DNA of 50,988 nt from assembly GCF_000003815.2 (NCBI RefSeq), contig NC_049988.1, positions 20,711,176 through 20,762,163 on the forward strand, given 5' to 3'. The notes below the pieces were generated by a model, which did no database searches, had not been told where the DNA came from, and saw nothing but the letters and a program-made list of their open reading frames with translations. Made by a program: the position numbers and the translations under genes. Numbering within the stretch: the stretch's first letter is position 1; each line of letters opens with the position of its first letter. This document shows, in pieces, positions 11,300 through 22,900 of the stretch. Origin of the DNA: Branchiostoma floridae (Eukaryota > Chordata > Leptocardii > Amphioxiformes > Branchiostomatidae).

Positions 11300-12440
11300 G
11301 GGCTAGGTACAGGTCGTTGGTAGTATAATCATAACGTAGCAGAACTAAAGGTTTTAAAAATCATTGTTGCGGATAAATGCATAGATGCCTGCACATGAAA
11401 AGTACAACTAGCTATAGACTAAACCTTGTTGTAAATAACTGCAAATACGGGGTATGTGTCGAAGTTAGTAAGCCCCACAGATAACGATTGAAAAACTTGC
11501 ACAAGTTTGACGCCTTCCGTGCAAGTTGACGAGCGAACGTATCGAGACCATGGCCCTCGAAACTCTTGAATTATTCTTCGCAAAATACGACATGTGAAAA
11601 AATGCCTCCACACATAGGAATGATGTTTATTAGACTACCGAAAAATAATACCTGTGTTCTGTCTTGCCTTTGACTGGGTTGGATAAACGGAGCTAAAATG
11701 ATACCACAATGTTCACGCAGTCGAGGACCCGCCATTTTACTATCACGCACGAAGGCGGGCGAGCGGTGCTCAACACGATGAACTTAGTCAACCGGTCCGT
11801 AGAGCGACGATCATTCAAGACAAATCGATCCCTACCGACTAAAAGATCCTGTAGCCATTGCTGCTGCCAAAAGACAGGATGAATGGGCAATCAAGGAAGC
11901 CGAAAAGCGAAAATGCCATCACAGTCCAACGTTAACAACGCGCCGCCGTTTTGCGGCAAGTTGGTCTCACCGTGAGAGGTAAACGTTTTAACACACCGTA
12001 TTTGAACAAGTCGCGTAATACAAAATATGACCCATATTTGGTCCAAAAAAGTAGTAATGAAAACTTGTAGTGCTATTCTATTTGCATAGGATGCTTAAAA
12101 ATGCACGGCGATGGTCTGGTTGTTACCATGTCGATGTTTCGTAAGTTTCGTGCGCTGTCAAAGTACAGTGCGGAACGCTACCGTTACATGAAATATATAT
12201 CTGTACAGCTTCAATCACAGCTATATGGATGTATACAAGATCTGAACTTGTTTTTGATGAGTTCACTGTAAAATGTACAATGAGAAAAGCCATGCGCATC
12301 CACGTAGAACGGCTGTCGAAAAATGGACCCCTCCCGTTATTATGAAATGAACACAAGAAGCAAACCCTTATGAAAGTAAAATTTCAATATGAACGATCGT
12401 ATAAGTGATAAATAGTGAAATATTATCGAAAAAAAAGAAA
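11300..12440. other. Intergenic, no gene recognised
   Basis: Only short uninformative open frames are present. The stretch 11690-11990 is richer in CG dinucleotides than its surroundings and could be regulatory, but no motif decides this. Confidence 0.4.
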
Positions 12441-12514
12441 GTACACCAACTTGGATTCGAACCCGAGACCATAAGTTAAAAAGTCTACTCGTTAATCAAC
12501 TACGCCAAGATACA
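12441..12514 (-). repeat. tRNA-like sequence (tRNA pseudogene or SINE head)
   Basis: The minus strand has an A-box-like TGGCGTAGTTG at about 12507-12497 and a perfect B-box GGTTCGAATCC at about 12464-12454, at tRNA spacing. The T stem pairs at 4 of 5 positions. The acceptor stem does not pair and the anticodon stem is weak, so a working tRNA is unlikely. Confidence 0.55.
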
Positions 12515-12613
12515 TTACTATGTGTATAGGTGTGCTAATACAATTGAAGTTACGGAGCGCGTGATAATACGAGCCAAAAATTGTTGCAGGTCTATCATTT
12601 CAAAAACTTCTGA

Positions 12614-12728
12614 CTCCTTGTTCTGTTTATAACGGTTAAAAAACTTCTGAAGTCGTAAGATCTCTTTAGTCTCTTCACCTTTTGGTCATCAAGTAAACTT
12701 TTTAAACCGTTATAAATAGAACAAGGAG
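12614..12728. mobile_element. 115-bp hairpin MITE-like element
   Basis: Arms of about 34 bp: CTCCTTGTTCTGTTTATAAC at the left, and its inverse complement with few changes (GTTATAAATAGAACAAGGAG) at the right. The interior is short and has no coding potential. Confidence 0.6.
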
Positions 12729-12872
12729 GTTATATAGATCAATTGTTTGTGTGAACTCCCGCACAGTGCCTGCTTGGTGTGTGTTTATGACATACATTTA
12801 CATGATAGACAGGGGAGAATGCCCTCCCACTCATTCGGGTTATTCAAACCGTAGTAATTGTCGTTGCCCTGT

Positions 12873-12925
12873 CCTCGCTAAAAAGTTACGGGGTGTGTTA
12901 TAGTGTACCCGGGGGGGGGGGGGGG
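12873..12925. repeat. Left copy of direct repeat flanking the hot-dog pseudogene
   Basis: TCCTCGCTAAAAAGTTACGG and a following GTGT-ATAGTGTACCC-polyG tract are repeated at 13980-14035 with a few changes. The G run (12910-12927) is a simple repeat. Confidence 0.55.
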
Positions 12926-13215
12926 GGGTGTCTAAAGACTAGTCGTTTGATGAGACTGGACATAGTAGGCTATCATTTGAGGGTAAGATTGTATGGCTTG
13001 AACTTTCTATTCTTGAGATAGTTGCATATTTGTTTCCTCAACTCTCCCATTGGATTGCATGTATTACTGGGGAAAATTCTAATGCTTGCGTCTCCCCTAT
13101 AGTATGAATCCATGGTGAAGCTCAAAACAATTTCGCTTTGACTGCAGAGCTGTATTAGTCCAATACTTGACGGGAAGCCACCTGACTCGTTGAAAACTGA
13201 ACAAGGAGAGTCGAT

Positions 13216-13975
13216 ATGAAGGCAAGGCTAAGTCAGGATGGCACCAAACTCGTAACAAGTTACGAACTCAATCCGATAGACTTTGACCGCACAGGTGTAC
13301 TGAAGCCCTGGAGCCTCTCGCAACTCATAGCCTGAGGTGTCGGCTGTCTTCTACATCCCAGATCACCTTGAGAAGATCGCCAGCTTCTTACGGTATCAGG
13401 AGTTCCATCTACATCCAGAATTCTACACTAAAGTCAAGTTCAACTCCTCTGTAGAGGTCGTGGATGGGGTTGGGTTCGTTGGTAAGGCATCTTGGATCTG
13501 CAAGGGAAATGTTCGTCTTGCGAAGTCCCAAGACATCATATGTCACTTTAACCTACAGCTGGTAAACGTGAGAATGTCGACTTGGCAATTCGCAACCGAC
13601 CACACTTCCACAAAATCTGCGGCGGAATGGAAAGGGCCCCGGCCAACGTTTGACCTGCCAATGGCGTCGTCGAATCAGCTAATGTACTCCCACAAGTTTA
13701 GAGTGGAAGAAAGTGATGTAGATACCAACGACCACCCCAAGCAATCTGCATTTATCCAATTCTGTTCCGATGCTGCTGTATTGGGTACGAAAGCAGGCTG
13801 CTTTCCATCGCTAAGGGGAGACCTGTTGAAATTTCCTGTAAAGAAAGTCTCCATGCTGTTTCAGAAAAAGGCTCTCCTTGGAGACATGTTGGATGTGCAG
13901 TCATTGGAAATCCCATCCAATCTATCCATGGCTAATTCACTAGTAATTGTTGGTGACCTGTCTGTTGTGATATGA
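13216..13975 (+). pseudogene. Intronless hot-dog/thioesterase-like coding sequence with one frameshift
   Basis: From an ATG at 13216 the frame reads MKARLSQDGTKLVTSYELNP and on to WSLSQLIA, then meets TGA at about 13333. The next frame takes over at once (EVSAVFYIPDHLEKIASFLR) and stays open to TGA at 13973-13975. Losing one base near 13333 explains this. The second half contains SHKFRVEESDVDTNDHPKQS followed by AFIQFCSDAA, which resembles the start of a hot-dog-fold acyl thioesterase domain (usual theme: F.V..SDVD..GH.N...Y..F..DA). The usual GH.N is changed to DH.K, so catalysis is doubtful even if the frame is restored. An intronless frame of about 253 codons may be a retrocopy or an intact gene with a sequencing error. 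The 53-bp direct repeats outside it are unusual. Confidence 0.55.
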
Positions 13976-13979
13976 TTGG

Positions 13980-14035
13980 TCCTCGCTAGAAAGTTACTGG
14001 GTGTGATATAGTGTACACGCGGGGGCGGGAGGGGG
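13980..14035. repeat. Right copy of the direct repeat flanking the hot-dog pseudogene
   Basis: TCCTCGCTAGAAAGTTACTG plus GTGTGATATAGTGTACACGC and a G-rich tail match 12873-12925. The repeat starts 5 bp after the stop codon. Confidence 0.55.
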
Positions 14036-14278
14036 TCTTTTGAGGCCTGCGCCAACTTTCATGTCGCATAACGCCAGAACAGTTTGCACAATTTCACAGA
14101 GTTTTAAGAAAAATCGATTCTGTCGTGTTACCATGGCAACCGTTTGTTGATATGCATTTTTTTTACGAAAATCTGATGTATTTTTTATGTTTATTTGTTA
14201 TATTACTGCTATTTTCTTGCATGAATAAAATGTAAAATATTAACTTAACGCCCATATATATGGCGCTTGACCCTGACA

Positions 14279-14313
14279 CCCCCCCCCCCCCCCACACACA
14301 CACACATACACAC
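14279..14313. repeat. poly-C/(CA)n simple repeat
   Basis: A run of about 14 C is followed by CACACACACACACATACACACAC-type dinucleotides. Confidence 0.8.
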
Positions 14314-14430
14314 ACTCAAGTACACAGCCCGAGCATAGCAGAATCAAAACTACAGGCATGTGTTCGTGAAACTCTTGTTGTGTTTATTCACCTGGAATAC
14401 TAGTAAACACTAGTTTCAAAACACTTAAGT

Positions 14431-14706
14431 TAAGGGCACAACCCGCCGTACGTGCAAATACGTGCTACGTGCCAAAACGTTGGCGATCTTTTGGGATCCA
14501 TAAGTGATAAGTAACGCCTCCGTACGAACTCGTAGGGAATCCGACGGATTTTGGAGCAAGCAGACACGCCGTAGAACTTAACGTGCAGGCAAAACTTTGT
14601 GTGCGCTTGCTCTGTACAGCCTGAATGTTTTAAGAAATACGTGGCGGACGTGGCCTCCCAAAAAGAAGTACGGACAAATTGCACGTATGGCGGGTTGTGC
14701 CCTTAG
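14431..14706. mobile_element. 276-bp MITE (CTAAGGGCACAACCC family), copy 2
   Basis: The terminal inverted repeats TAAGGGCACAACCCGCCGTA and CGGGTTGTGCCCTTA match at about 26 of 27 positions. It shares its interior with 4026-4325. The corresponding gene 2 flank (about 7035-7090) has the same surrounding sequence without the element, so it inserted after duplication. Confidence 0.8.
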
Positions 14707-15000
14707 CTTTAGTCGGCGTGTTACGTCCACGCTATATTGCCGGTCTATTACAGTAACATCACAGTTCAACGTCCAGCTCAGTTACTTGTATTATGTGAAA
14801 CACGATTAAGCGACAAATAAAATATGATAGCCGTGATAAGTATACGGTGACACTGATCTAACAACACATAGGAAAGAAAATATAGTCACTGCAAAGTGGC
14901 TTTAGAAAAAAACTTATTAAACGTTACTTTAAAAAGGCCCTTTGGGCAAAAAAAACTTAGCGAAAAACTATTTTGTACATACGTTTGTGAAGATTAACAT

Positions 15001-15093
15001 GTGGCCCATTTAGGGAACTATGCAGTATATAAACATACACACATATGATATATATATATTAGTACATTACCATCATCATTATAATCACCACCT
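15001..15093. repeat. 94-bp duplicate of the gene 3 intron/exon border
   Basis: The GTGGCCCATTTAGGGAACTA stretch and the following TATA/ATC microsatellite are nearly identical to about 15820-15907. It is a local direct duplication about 820 bp away. Confidence 0.65.
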
Positions 15094-15368
15094 TTTATTT
15101 TTCCTCGCCTTTTTATTTTGTACATACTAAGGGACCAGCATTATACCCAAAGTGGGACATAGCCGAGGCTTACTAGTATGCCACTTAATGTTTTATGCTA
15201 TATTGTATATTACAGTAGCGTCACGTGCTATACAATGCTTCACATGGTATGATTTCATGCCGTCGTTAAAGTCACTATTCAAAATGTGTAGAGTCACGCT
15301 TGGTATGCATGTTCTCGGACGTAGTCTGGTACCAACATAACCAGGTTTTAGAAGGTCTCTGGTCCCAC

Positions 15369-16116
15369 TCAAGAGTACACGTCATGCCCACAGCACTTCT
15401 TGTGTCCGACAGACCAGTGTTGTATCTGACATTCACGGCTGCAGTAGCGGGTCAGCTTGCACCCGGCACACAGCTTCAGGGTTTTCCTGTAGAAGATGTA
15501 ACACAGGCTATTCAGTTGAATTCCTACCTTTCTCTTTTAAGGATACAAAGACTTCAGATGGGAGCATACGTTCCTTATGTCAAAAACAACGTCTCTATAT
15601 AGGACAAATTACAACATATGTTAGTCTTCTCAGACAAAATGGATCTAGAAAATTTTAGTCATCAGCAAAGCCTACCTGTATCCTGGTTTGCCACATTTGG
15701 GGTTGCAGCATCTCAACAGCTTGGTTTTCCTCGCCTCTTGTATCAGCCTTATACTCTCGCGACATCTATAGTCTTGCCTCTTGACTCTGCCATCTAGCCC
15801 AAGCCTAGAAGAAACATGTGGCCCATTTAGGGAACTATGCAGTATATAAACATACACACATATGATATATATATTAGTACATTACCATCATCATTATAAT
15901 CACCACCTTCGCCGTTCTCTCTATATCTATATTCTTTAGACATATATGCATATTACATATACATGTGGCGCGACCTATAAAGCATACAGTGTCACACACA
16001 AGACACAAGCCGACGAGTCAGCCCAGCTGCATCTGAAAGTTTCTCTACTATGATATCAAAGAAATGATGTTTAATTTCAATCACTGAATCCATAAACTGA
16101 ACGATGTATCACTTGC
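15369..16116 (-). CDS. Ankyrin-repeat/MYND protein, gene 3 (last two exons; 5' part in gap)
   Basis: Exon 5 is 15369-15486 (TGA at 15369-15371) and exon 4 is 15676-15804, with lengths (118 and 129) and phases identical to gene 2. The MYND finger reads [40 protein letters not shown] and KKCC, so all zinc ligands are kept. The sequence continues through intron 3 to GCAAGTGATACATCGT at the gap edge, which is the same GC-type donor as gene 2. Ankyrin exons 1-3 must lie in the 16117-16216 gap or are missing. The DNA directly beyond the gap belongs to a different gene (mucin), so the true gap must be several kb, the gene is truncated, or the join is wrong. Confidence 0.75.
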
Positions 16117-16216
16117 NNNNNNNNNNNNNNNNNNNNNNNNNNNNNNNNNNNNNNNNNNNNNNNNNNNNNNNNNNNNNNNNNNNNNNNNNNNNNNNNNNNN
16201 NNNNNNNNNNNNNNNN
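16117..16216. other. Assembly gap (100 N) between gene 3 and the mucin gene
   Basis: Exactly 100 N. Left edge: intron 3 of an ankyrin-MYND gene; right edge: in-frame mucin repeats. The true size is unknown. Confidence 0.99.
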
Positions 16217-19200
16217 CCTTTCGTCCACCGGTGTCGATTCAGAAAGCGTTGTCGTGGCAAAAGACGAGGTAAATGTGCTAGCCCTCTCCGTTGTTGTACT
16301 AGCCACTGTGGTCTCTGCCAAGGTTGAGGTCAAGGTGCTTTGTTCTGTCGTTACCGACAGTGTAGGGACTGTGGTTCGTTGTGCCGTCGTACCTTGGTCC
16401 ACCGGTGTAGATTCTGAAAACGTTGTCGAATGGACTGACGTTCTTGATCTGCTAGTGGTGGAGCTTGGTTCAAGGGTGGTGCCTGCTGAAGAATATTCTG
16501 TGGACTGTCCAGTTGAATACTCTTCAGAAGTACTGAGAAGAGTACTTCGAGCAGGTTCTGTCGAAGATGCTGCGGAAGACAAGCCAATTGTGCTTGTCTG
16601 CTCTGTAGTTGTACTAGCCACTGTGGTCTCAAGCAGAGTTGATGTAGCAGTGCTTCGCTCAGTGGTTGCAGGCACTGTACGAAATGTGGTTCTTTGCGTG
16701 GTGCTACTTTGGTCTGCCGATGTAGATTCGGCAAGCGTTGTCGTTGGCACTGACGTCCCTTGGCTGCTTGTGGTCGTTTTGATGCCGTATGTTGTGGCCG
16801 TGGACGGATACCACGTGGTCTGCGATAGGGTGGTATGACCTTCCGACGTGCCAAGGATTGTGCTTGTGGCCCTTGGTGTTGTAGACGTGGCTACAGACGA
16901 TTCAAACTTACTAGGCCTCTCCGTTGTTGTACTTGCCACGGTGGTCTCTGGCAAGGTTGAGGTCAAAGTGCTTTGCTCTGTTGTTACCGCCAGAGTAGGA
17001 ACTGTCGTTCTTTGCGCGGTCGTGCTTTCGTCCACCAGTGTCGATTCAGAAAGCGTTGTCGTGGCAAAAGACGATTTAAATGTGCTAGCCCTCTCCGATG
17101 TTGTACTAGCCACTGTGGTCTCTGCCAAGGTTGAGGTCAAGGTGCTTTGTTCTGTCGTTACCGGTAGTGTAGGGACTGTGGTTCTTTTCGCCGTCGTACC
17201 TTGGTCCACCGGTGTAGATTCTGAAAACGTTGTTGAATGGACGGATGTTGTTGATCTGCTAGTGGTGGAGCTTGGTTCAAAGGTGGTGCCTGCTGAAGAA
17301 TATTCTGTGGACTGTCCAGTTGAATACCCTTCAGAAGTACTGACAAGAGTTCTTCGAGCATGTTCTGTCGAAGACGCTGCGGAAGACAAGCCAAGTGTGC
17401 TTGTCTGCTCTGTAGTTGTACTAGCCACTGTGGTCTCAAGCAGAGTTGATGTAGCAGTGCTTAGCTCAGTGGTTGCAGGCACTGTACGAAATGTGGTTCT
17501 TTGCGAGGTGCTACTTTGGTCTGCCGATGTAGATTCGGCAAGCGTGGTCCTTGGCACTGACGTTCCTTGGCTGCTTGTGGTCGTTTTGATGCCGTATGTT
17601 GTGGCCGTGGACGGATACCACGTGGTCTGCGATAGGGTGGTGTGACCTTCCGACGTGATTGTCCAGCTGCCTCCTTCTGTTGTGGCGATAGAGGTATGTC
17701 CTGCAGACTGCTCTGTGCTTGGATTCATTGTAGCAATCGTAGTTCTTTGACTGGTTGTACTTTGGTCTGACAGTGTCGATTCTATATATGTTGTGGTCGG
17801 AATTGTAGTTCTCGAAGTGCTGCTTTCTTCTGTCGTGGCGATAGAGGGATATCCTGTAGACTGTTGGGCAGTTGATTCATGTTCTGAAGTTTGCTCTGTG
17901 CTTGGATTCCCTGTAGCAAGTGCCGTTGTTTGGCCGTTCGTGCTTTGTTCTAGCAGTGTCGATTCCATGAATGTCGTGGTGGGAATTGTAGTTTTCGAAG
18001 TGCTGCTCGATGAGCTGCTTTCTTCTGTCTTGAGAATTGCTGTCGTTGGCACAGTCTCTTTAAAAGTAGTCATTAAAGTGCTCATCTCTGTACTAGGATT
18101 CATTATAGCAATCGTGGTTCGTTGGCCGGTCGTACCTTGGTCTGACGGTGTCGATTCAATAAATGTTGTGGTCGGAATTGTAGTTCTCGAAGTGCTGATT
18201 GTCGTAGGAGGCACCGTTGTCTCTTCATCAGTAGTCTGCTCTGTGCTTGGATTCACTGTAGTAAGTGTAGTTCTTTGGCCGTTTGTACTTTGATCTGGTA
18301 GTGTCGATTCCATAAATGTTGTGGTCGGAACTGAAGTTGCCACAGAAGATGTCAGTAGTTCCTCATCCGTGGTCGGTTCAATGGTTGCGATTGCTGTGGT
18401 CTCTACCAAGGTTGAGGTCAAGGTGCTTTGTTCTGTCGTTACCGGCAGTGTAGGAACTGTGGTTCTTTGTGCCGTTGTGCCTTGGTCCACCGGTGTAGAT
18501 TCTGAAAGCGCTGTCGAATGGACTGACGTTCTTGATCTGCTAGTGGTGGAGCTTGGTTCAAGAGTTGTGCCTCCTGAAGAATATTCTGTGGACTGTCCAG
18601 TTGAATACCCTTCAGAAGTACTGACAAGAGTACTTCGAGCAGGTTCTGTCGAAGATACCGCGGAAGACAAGCCAATTGTGCTTGTCTGCTCTGTAGTTGT
18701 ACTAGCCACTGTGGTCTCAAGCAGAGTTGATGTAGCAGTACTTCGCTCAGTGGTTGCAGGCACTGTACGAAATGTGGTTCTTTGCGTGGTGCTACTTTGG
18801 TCTGCCGATGTAGATTCGGCAAGCGTGGTCCTTGGCACTGACGTTCCTTGGCTGCTTGTGGTCATTTTGATGCCGTATGTTGTGGCCGTGGATGGATACC
18901 ACGTGGTCTGCGATATGGTGGTATGACCTTCCGACGTACCAAGGATTGTGGTTGTGGCACTTGGTGTTGTAGACGTGGCTAGAGATGATTCAAACGTACT
19001 AGGCCTCTCCGTTGTTGTACTTGCCACGGTGGTCTCTGGCAAGGTTGAGGTCAAAGTGCTTTGCTCTGTTGTTACCGACAGAGTAGGAACTGTGGTTCTT
19101 TGCGCGGTCGTGCTTTCGTCCACCGGTGTCGATTCAGAAAGCGTTGTCGTGGCAAAAGACGATTTAAATGTGCTAGGTCTTCCCGTTGTTGTACTTGCCA

Positions 19201-19992
19201 CGGTGGTCTCTGCCAAGGTTGAGGTCAAGGTGCTTTGTTCTGTCGTTACCGGCAGTGTAGGAACTGTGTTTTTTTGTGCCGTCGTACCTTGATCCACCGG
19301 TGTAGATTCTGAAAACGTTGTCGAATGGACTGACGTTCTTGATCTGCTATTGGTGGAGCTTGGTTCAAGGGTGGTACCTGCTGAAGAATATTCTGTGGAC
19401 TGTCCAGTTGAATACCCTTCAGAAGTACTGAAAAGAGTACTTCGAGCAGGTTCTGTCGAAGATGCTGTGGAAGACAATCCAATTGTGCTTGTCTGCTCTG
19501 TAGCTGTACTAGCAACTGTGGTCTTAAGCAGAGTTGATGTAGCAGTGCTTCGCTCAGTGGTTGCAGGCACTGTACGAAATGTGGTTCTTTGCGTGGTGCT
19601 ACTTTGATCTGCCGATGTAGATTCGGCAAGCGTTGTCGTTGGCACTGAAGTTCTTTGTTTGCTTGTGGTTATTTGGGTGCCGTGTGTTGTGCCCGTGGAC
19701 GGAGACCACGTGGTCTGCGATACGGTGGTATGACCTTTCGGCAGTGTGCTCACACTAGAAATTCCAGGATTAGTCCTTAACTCTGTTGTGTAAAAAGTCG
19801 TCAAGGTCTGTGTTCTTTGAGTGGAAGCAGTCAAAGTTTGTGTACTTGGCTTCTCTGTCAAGGAAGTATCGGTCATGTCAGTGGTAACCCCAAGTGCTGT
19901 TGTCATTTTGGAGCTCAATAATGTGGGAGCTGTCGACGTTTGTGGTCTTGCTGTTGAAGTAGTTAGAATGAGAGTCTCTGTATTTCGTCGCT
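16217..19992 (-). repeat. Diverged mucin repeat exon (downstream exon)
   Basis: It contains about four diverged copies of the 265-residue unit (recurring GHTTLSQTTWYPSTATTYGI blocks at about 16800, 17590, 18880 and 19690). Between about 17700 and 18340 is a separate run of about 35-residue repeats based on TTIPTTTFIESTPSDQ and NPSTEQT. Copies differ from each other far more than those in the upstream exon. Confidence 0.8.
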
Positions 19993-22900
19993 CTGTCCGA
20001 AAAATAAGTATGCATGTTAATGATAACCCTAGACGACGTCATGTATGTCTTTACCGTTTATATAGTCATTGGTGAGAAAGGTTTAATGGATTGGTCGGAA
20101 ATTGGAAAACGCACTTGGCTATAGAGTTGGGGTTAATTAATGCCTGTGCTTTGTACATTCATTTATGTATCTGTTAGGTCGGTAGTGATAGGCTAATCTG
20201 AAGTAATGTATTCTTGTATAGTGTTCAGTCGTTAATACATACTTTTAATGTAGTTTTAGCGTTGCCGTTAGTGTTTTTTTTTGGTATTTCAAACGGTTTT
20301 AAATAAGCAATGCGGCCGTAACAGTTTCTATATAAAAAGCCTGTTGGCTTTTTGTAGAACAAATAATAAAGTAGTGTTGCTCAGCGGTGTATAATATACA
20401 TGATTTCATCGTTGTGGAAATGCAAACTGTAGATCCCAAAATTTATTTCACAAGGTTTGAAGAATAACAGGATAAGAATTCTTTTACAACCAGTTTGTAC
20501 TTACTTTGCTTACGTTTTCTAAATCAGCTACATAAAGCGGTAAGAAGCAGGAGTAAAGTAAGAAGCTCTGACGAAGGTGTATGAGAGACATCAAAACATA
20601 AGCAAAGTAAGTACTTACTAGATGTGTAAAATAATTCTCCATTTCTTAATCTGTGGTTTCATTTGTCATGTATTTACATGCTGTTTCGTAATCAAAGGAT
20701 CTGATGTAAATACGCGATACAAACATTGCCTAGGATAAGTCTATGCATGTTGGTAGCTGTACGGACAAAAGTGACGCCATGTAAATGACTACAACTACTA
20801 GAAAGTCCTTGTCATAATCTAATGATTTGGGATGAAGAAAAAGCATCAATTTTTTACGCAAAAATATGCAACCGAAATCCTTGAACTAGGGTAAAATAAG
20901 CAAGAATACGTTTTCTTAACATTTTACCCATCTTCCGTTATAAACGTCATAAACAATAAGTACGTGGAAGTAGAAATAAAGGTATGAATCTAATTCGACA
21001 AAGGTAAATGAAGACAAAAACACATAAATGTGATATGTTTCTAAAAAAATAATGAAAAAATTAAAGTTTTTCTTCAAATGGGCTTGACTGATAATTGATC
21101 TATCACCAACTTTTCTGTCGAGATATGAAATATATTATTGATTTTAACTTCAAAGACAAAACAAGCTGATTAAAAAGGCCTTAGCGAAATTATAATTATA
21201 ACACACCTGTTGTAGGTACCGTCGAAGGTCCCAACGTCGAAGCACTTGACGAATGAAGCGTACTCTCGACTACTAGCGTAGAACGACCTTCAGAAGTGCT
21301 CAGGGGTGTTCCTTTCACATTTTCAGTTGAAGATACGACGGAAGACATTGCAATTGTGCTTGTCTGCTCTGGAGATGTAGTAGCCACTGTGGTCTCAAAC
21401 AGAGTTGATGTAGCGGTGCTTCGCTCAGTGGTTGCCGGCACTGTACGAAAGGTGGTTCTTTGCGTGGTGCTACTTTCTTCTGTCGATGTAGATTCTGCAG
21501 GCGTTGTCGTTGAGACTGAAGTTCCTTGGCTGCTTGTGGTCGTTTTCATGCCGTATGTTGTGGCCGTGGACGGATGTCCCGTGGTCTGCGATACGGTGGT
21601 ATGACCTTCCGACGTGCCAAGGATTGTGCTTGTAGCACTGGGTGTTGTAGACGTGGCGGAAGACGATTCAAACGTGCTTGGCCGCTCCGTTGTTGTGGTC
21701 TCTGCCAAGGTTGAGGTCAAAGTGCTTTGCTCAGTTGTTACCGCCAGAGTAGGAACTGTCGTTCTTTGCGCGGTTGTGCTTTTGTCCACCGTTGTGGATC
21801 CAGCAAGCGTTGTCGTGGCGGAAGACGATTCAAATGTGCTAGCTCTCTCCGTTGTTGTACTAGCCACGGTGGTCTCTGCCAAGGTTGAGGTCAAAGTGCT
21901 TTGCTCTGTCGTTACCGGCAGTGTAGGAACTGTGGTTCTTTCTGCAGTTGTACCTTGGTCCACCGCTGTAGATTCAGAAAACGTTGTCGAATGGACGGAC
22001 GTACTTGATCTGCTGCTTGTGGAGCTTAGTTCAACTGTGGTGCCTGCTGAAGTATATCCTGTCGACTGTCCAGTTGAATACCCTTCAGAAGTGCTGACAA
22101 GTGTACTTTGAGCACGTTCTGTCGAAGATGCGGCGGAAGACAATCCAATTGTGCTTGTCTGCTCTGGAGATGTAGTAGCCACTGTGGTCTCAAACAGAGT
22201 TGATGTAGCGGTGCTTCGCTCAGTGGTTGCCGGCACTGTACGAAAGGTGGTTCTTTGCGTGGTGCTACTTTCTTCTGTCGATGTAGATTCTGCAGGCGTT
22301 GTCGTTGAGACTGAAGTTCCTTGGCTGCTTGTGGTCGTTTTCATGCCGTATGTTGTGGCCGTGGACGGATGTCCCGTGGTCTGCGATACGGTGGTATGAC
22401 CTTCCGACGTGCCAAGGATTGTGCTTGTAGCACTGGGTGTTGTAGACGTGGCGGAAGACGATTCAAACGTGCTTGGCCGCTCCGTTGTTGTGGTCTCTGC
22501 CAAGGTTGAGGTCAAAGTGCTTTGCTCAGTTGTTACCGCCAGAGTAGGAACTGTCGTTCTTTGCGCGGTTGTGCTTTTGTCCACCGTTGTGGATCCAGCA
22601 AGCGTTGTCGTGGCGGAAGACGATTCAAATGTGCTAGCTCTCTCCGTTGTTGTACTAGCCACGGTGGTCTCTGCCAAGGTTGAGGTCAAAGTGCTTTGCT
22701 CTGTCGTTACCGGCAATGTAGGAACTGTGGTTCTTTCTGCAGTTGTACCTTGGTCCACCGCTGTAGATTCAGAAAACGTTGTCGAATGGACGGACGTACT
22801 TGATCTGCTGCTTGTGGAGCTTAGTTCAACTGTGGTGCCTGCTGAAGTATATCCTGTCGACTGTCCAGTTGAATACCCTTCAGAAGTGCTGACAAGTGTA

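Noticed and set aside
12441-12514. Functional tRNA gene
   Set aside because: A and B boxes are present, but the acceptor stem does not pair and the anticodon stem is weak, so it was listed as tRNA-like only.
21196-21206. Apparent mucin C-terminus (Gly-Val-Leu-stop)
   Set aside because: The last codons are intronic: a GTGTGT donor precedes the stop, and the downstream exon continues in frame.
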